A stretch of DNA of 27,155 bases from Calditrichaceae bacterium (GTDB lineage: Bacteria > Calditrichota > Calditrichia > Calditrichales > Calditrichaceae), in contig JAUVIB010000003.1 in the NCBI GenBank assembly GCA_030592985.1, forward strand, positions 1 through 27,155. The letters run 5' to 3'. Position 1 is the first letter of the stretch. The number at the start of each line of letters is the position of its first letter. This document shows, piece after piece, positions 25,554-27,155 of the stretch. A program made the translations under genes and the position numbers. A model generated the notes under the pieces. It did not search any database, was not told the DNA's origin, and was given only the letters and a program-made list of their open reading frames with translations.

Positions 25554-26051
25554 TTGTATAAAATAAAATATATCGGTGATCCGATTCTTAAAAATATATC
25601 TTCTCCCATTGAATTGTTTGATAGTAATCTAAAATCGCTTATAGATGAAATGTTTGAGATTATGTATGAAGAAGATGGGATTGGTCTTGCTGCTCCACAA
25701 ATTGGATTGAATATTCGTTTATTTATTGTTGATGTATCTCCCGTCGATAAATCCGGTGGTAAAAAAGTGTTTATTAATCCGGAAATTTTACATTCATGGG
25801 GAGAAAACACACTAGAAGAGGGCTGTTTGTCCATTCCTGGTGTAAAAGAGGAAGTTAATAGACCTAATAAAATAGAAATCAAATATCAAAATGAATTAGG
25901 ACAGGAGATTACAGAACTATTAGATGAATGGCCTGCCCGCGTCATACAACATGAGAATGATCACTTAGATGGTGTTTTATTTGTTGACCGTATTAGTCCG
26001 ATTAGAAGAAAAATTCTTCAATTAAAAGGAGAAATACCTCTTTTGTATTAA
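25554..26051 (+). CDS. def: peptide deformylase
   Basis: The 165-residue metalloenzyme removes the formyl group from nascent N-termini, reversing the mark made by fmt. All three signature motifs are present: GIGLAAPQIG (42-51), EGCLSIPG with the metal ligand C91, and QHENDHLDG (132-140) with H133, E134 and H137. The start is TTG at 25554; no ATG or GTG lies near, and the N-terminal KIKYIGDPIL fits the family start. The ribosome site is modest (CAGAG about 8-12 bases upstream). pepA follows 69 bases later, so deformylation and peptide trimming genes are adjacent. Confidence 0.95.
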   Translation: MYKIKYIGDPILKNISSPIELFDSNLKSLIDEMFEIMYEEDGIGLAAPQIGLNIRLFIVDVSPVDKSGGKKVFINPEILHSWGENTLEEGCLSIPGVKEEVNRPNKIEIKYQNELGQEITELLDEWPARVIQHENDHLDGVLFVDRISPIRRKILQLKGEIPLLY

Positions 26052-26120
26052 TTACTTTCTTATTCTATCAATGTATTTCACAAAAACCTGTAACCTTTTA
26101 TTGTAAATTAAAGAGATGAT

Positions 26121-27155
26121 ATGAAAATTAAATTTTTAATTGCTACACTACCGCAAAATGGGATCAATGCCGACCTGCTTATTCTTTTCTTTAATAAGGC
26201 CATGATTCGTAAGAGACAAAAAAAATTACATGTATTTCCTCCTGAAATTGCTAATACGGTACTTGAATATTTAATATTAAAAGATTTTAATGGTGATTTC
26301 AATGAAACAGCATTAATCTATCCGGATAAACTTGAAGGTATAAAAAGAATTTTACTGGTTGGATTAGGTGAAAAAAGTGATCCTTCAAATGATGAACTTA
26401 CAACTCTTGGTTCAACAATTTCTAAAATTCAAAAAAAAATATCGAGTAAGCGCAATTATGTTTTATTATGTAATATTTATTTTAAAAAAGAAAAATTGAT
26501 AAATAATTTCGTTGAAGGTGTTTATTATGACCACTACAGAGTTGATAAATTTTCAAGCAAAGTGAATGAAAAATGCATAGAACATCACAATGTATTTGTA
26601 TGCAAAAAAGCTGAATATACCCCACGTTTCAGGAAGGTTATACAAAAAAGTGTTGCCTCTATGGAGGCCGTTACTATAACCCGTGATTTAGCTAATACAC
26701 CTTCAAATCTTCTAACCCCGGAAAAACTAAAAGACGAAGTTATTAAGTTGTTTTCAATAAAACCTGGAATTAATGTACAAATCCTAGATGCGAAATCATT
26801 GGAAGAAAAAAAATTAAATGCCTTATTGGCAGTCGCGCAGGGAAGTAGAGAGAAACCATACCTTATAACCATTCATTATAAACCCAAAAAGAAATCTAAA
26901 AAGCGACTGGCTTTAGTTGGAAAAGGAGTAACTTTTGATAGTGGAGGAATAAGTATAAAGCCTTCTGCAAATATGGAGGAAATGAAATTTGATATGGCCG
27001 GTGCGGCGGCAGTTATCGGAATGATGTCTGTTGTTTCTCAATTAAAACCAAAATATGAAGTTATTAGTGTTATTCCCACTGTTGAAAATATGCCCGGCGG
27101 CGGAGCTATCAAGCCGGGGGATGTTGTAACTGCCTATAACGGTAAAACGATTGAA
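26121..27155 (+). CDS. pepA: leucyl aminopeptidase, M17 family, N-terminal part (runs off the window)
   Basis: The reading frame is open for 345 codons from the ATG at 26121 to the window edge, with an AAGAGATG leader. Residues 1-170 form the poorly conserved N-terminal domain. The catalytic domain begins near 175 with SMEAVTITRDLANTPSNLLTP, followed by ALLAVAQGS, then the di-metal site GKGVTFDSGGISIKPS and MKFDMAGAAAVIG, and the helix after PTVENMPGGGAIKPGDV. These are the lysine and aspartate ligands of the two metal ions in M17 enzymes. The NTDAEGRL segment with the catalytic arginine would follow beyond the edge. It trims N-terminal residues from peptides in the cytoplasm; some homologues also bind DNA, which cannot be judged here. 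Confidence 0.93.
   Translation, partial: MKIKFLIATLPQNGINADLLILFFNKAMIRKRQKKLHVFPPEIANTVLEYLILKDFNGDFNETALIYPDKLEGIKRILLVGLGEKSDPSNDELTTLGSTISKIQKKISSKRNYVLLCNIYFKKEKLINNFVEGVYYDHYRVDKFSSKVNEKCIEHHNVFVCKKAEYTPRFRKVIQKSVASMEAVTITRDLANTPSNLLTPEKLKDEVIKLFSIKPGINVQILDAKSLEEKKLNALLAVAQGSREKPYLITIHYKPKKKSKKRLALVGKGVTFDSGGISIKPSANMEEMKFDMAGAAAVIGMMSVVSQLKPKYEVISVIPTVENMPGGGAIKPGDVVTAYNGKTIE

Noticed and set aside
25520..25882. Minus-strand open frame of 120 codons over def
   Set aside because: It is fully antisense to def, whose three signature motifs prove the coding strand.
1..27155. tRNA, rRNA or prophage content
   Set aside because: No cloverleaf-like segments with a CCA end, no rRNA-like conserved stretches and no phage structural or integrase genes were seen in reading the window.

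Overview
The window is a low-GC stretch of a bacterial chromosome, with A+T-rich intergenic DNA and many AGA, AAA and ATA codons. It is packed with housekeeping genes on the + strand. Several starts have clear Shine-Dalgarno sequences (dnaB, greA, the PspC gene, yajC, the dodecin gene), which argues against Bacteroidota proper. The neighbourhood rqcH<>yicC-gmk-coaB-udg-dnaB, with TAT-exported Gfo/Idh/MocA and PspC proteins nearby, suggests a member of the wider FCB group (Calditrichota, Marinimicrobia or Ignavibacteriota-like). That placement is inference; there is no rRNA or marker phylogeny here.

Layout. 1-996 (-) is the start of an rqcH/NFACT gene that leaves the window. 1217-5976 (+) is a compact block: yicC, gmk, a CoaB ligase with a degenerate CoaC-like N-terminus, a family 4 uracil-DNA glycosylase, and dnaB. 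A palindromic repeat (6006-6132) separates it from a bifunctional rel/spoT gene (6167-8347) and greA. 9049-16206 (+) carries a double PspC-domain membrane protein, a second small membrane protein, aroA, aroE, a TAT-exported oxidoreductase, tgt, yajC and fmt. A dodecin gene (16486-16692) has its own promoter and ends in a hairpin shared with the convergent giant gene.

The outstanding feature is the minus-strand gene at 16758-23408 (about 2216 residues, 24% of the window). I can place two recognisable parts in it. One is a fold-type I (aspartate aminotransferase-like) PLP domain with its catalytic residues kept but with a large insertion. The other is a C-terminal domain whose P-loop and preceding HG motif look like HPr kinase or PEP carboxykinase. 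The rest, well over half of the protein, matches nothing I recognise. I know of no described enzyme with this architecture, and it is the best candidate here for something new.

23655-27155 (+) holds rny (RNase Y), a second and longer copy of the palindromic repeat with a GC-rich 54-bp insert, def, and the first 345 codons of pepA, which leaves the window.

Functionally most of the window is information processing: nucleotide and coenzyme A supply, DNA replication and repair, the stringent response, transcript cleavage, tRNA modification, initiator Met-tRNA formylation followed by N-terminal deformylation and aminopeptidase action, RNA decay and ribosome rescue. Two shikimate-pathway steps and envelope-stress-type membrane proteins complete it.
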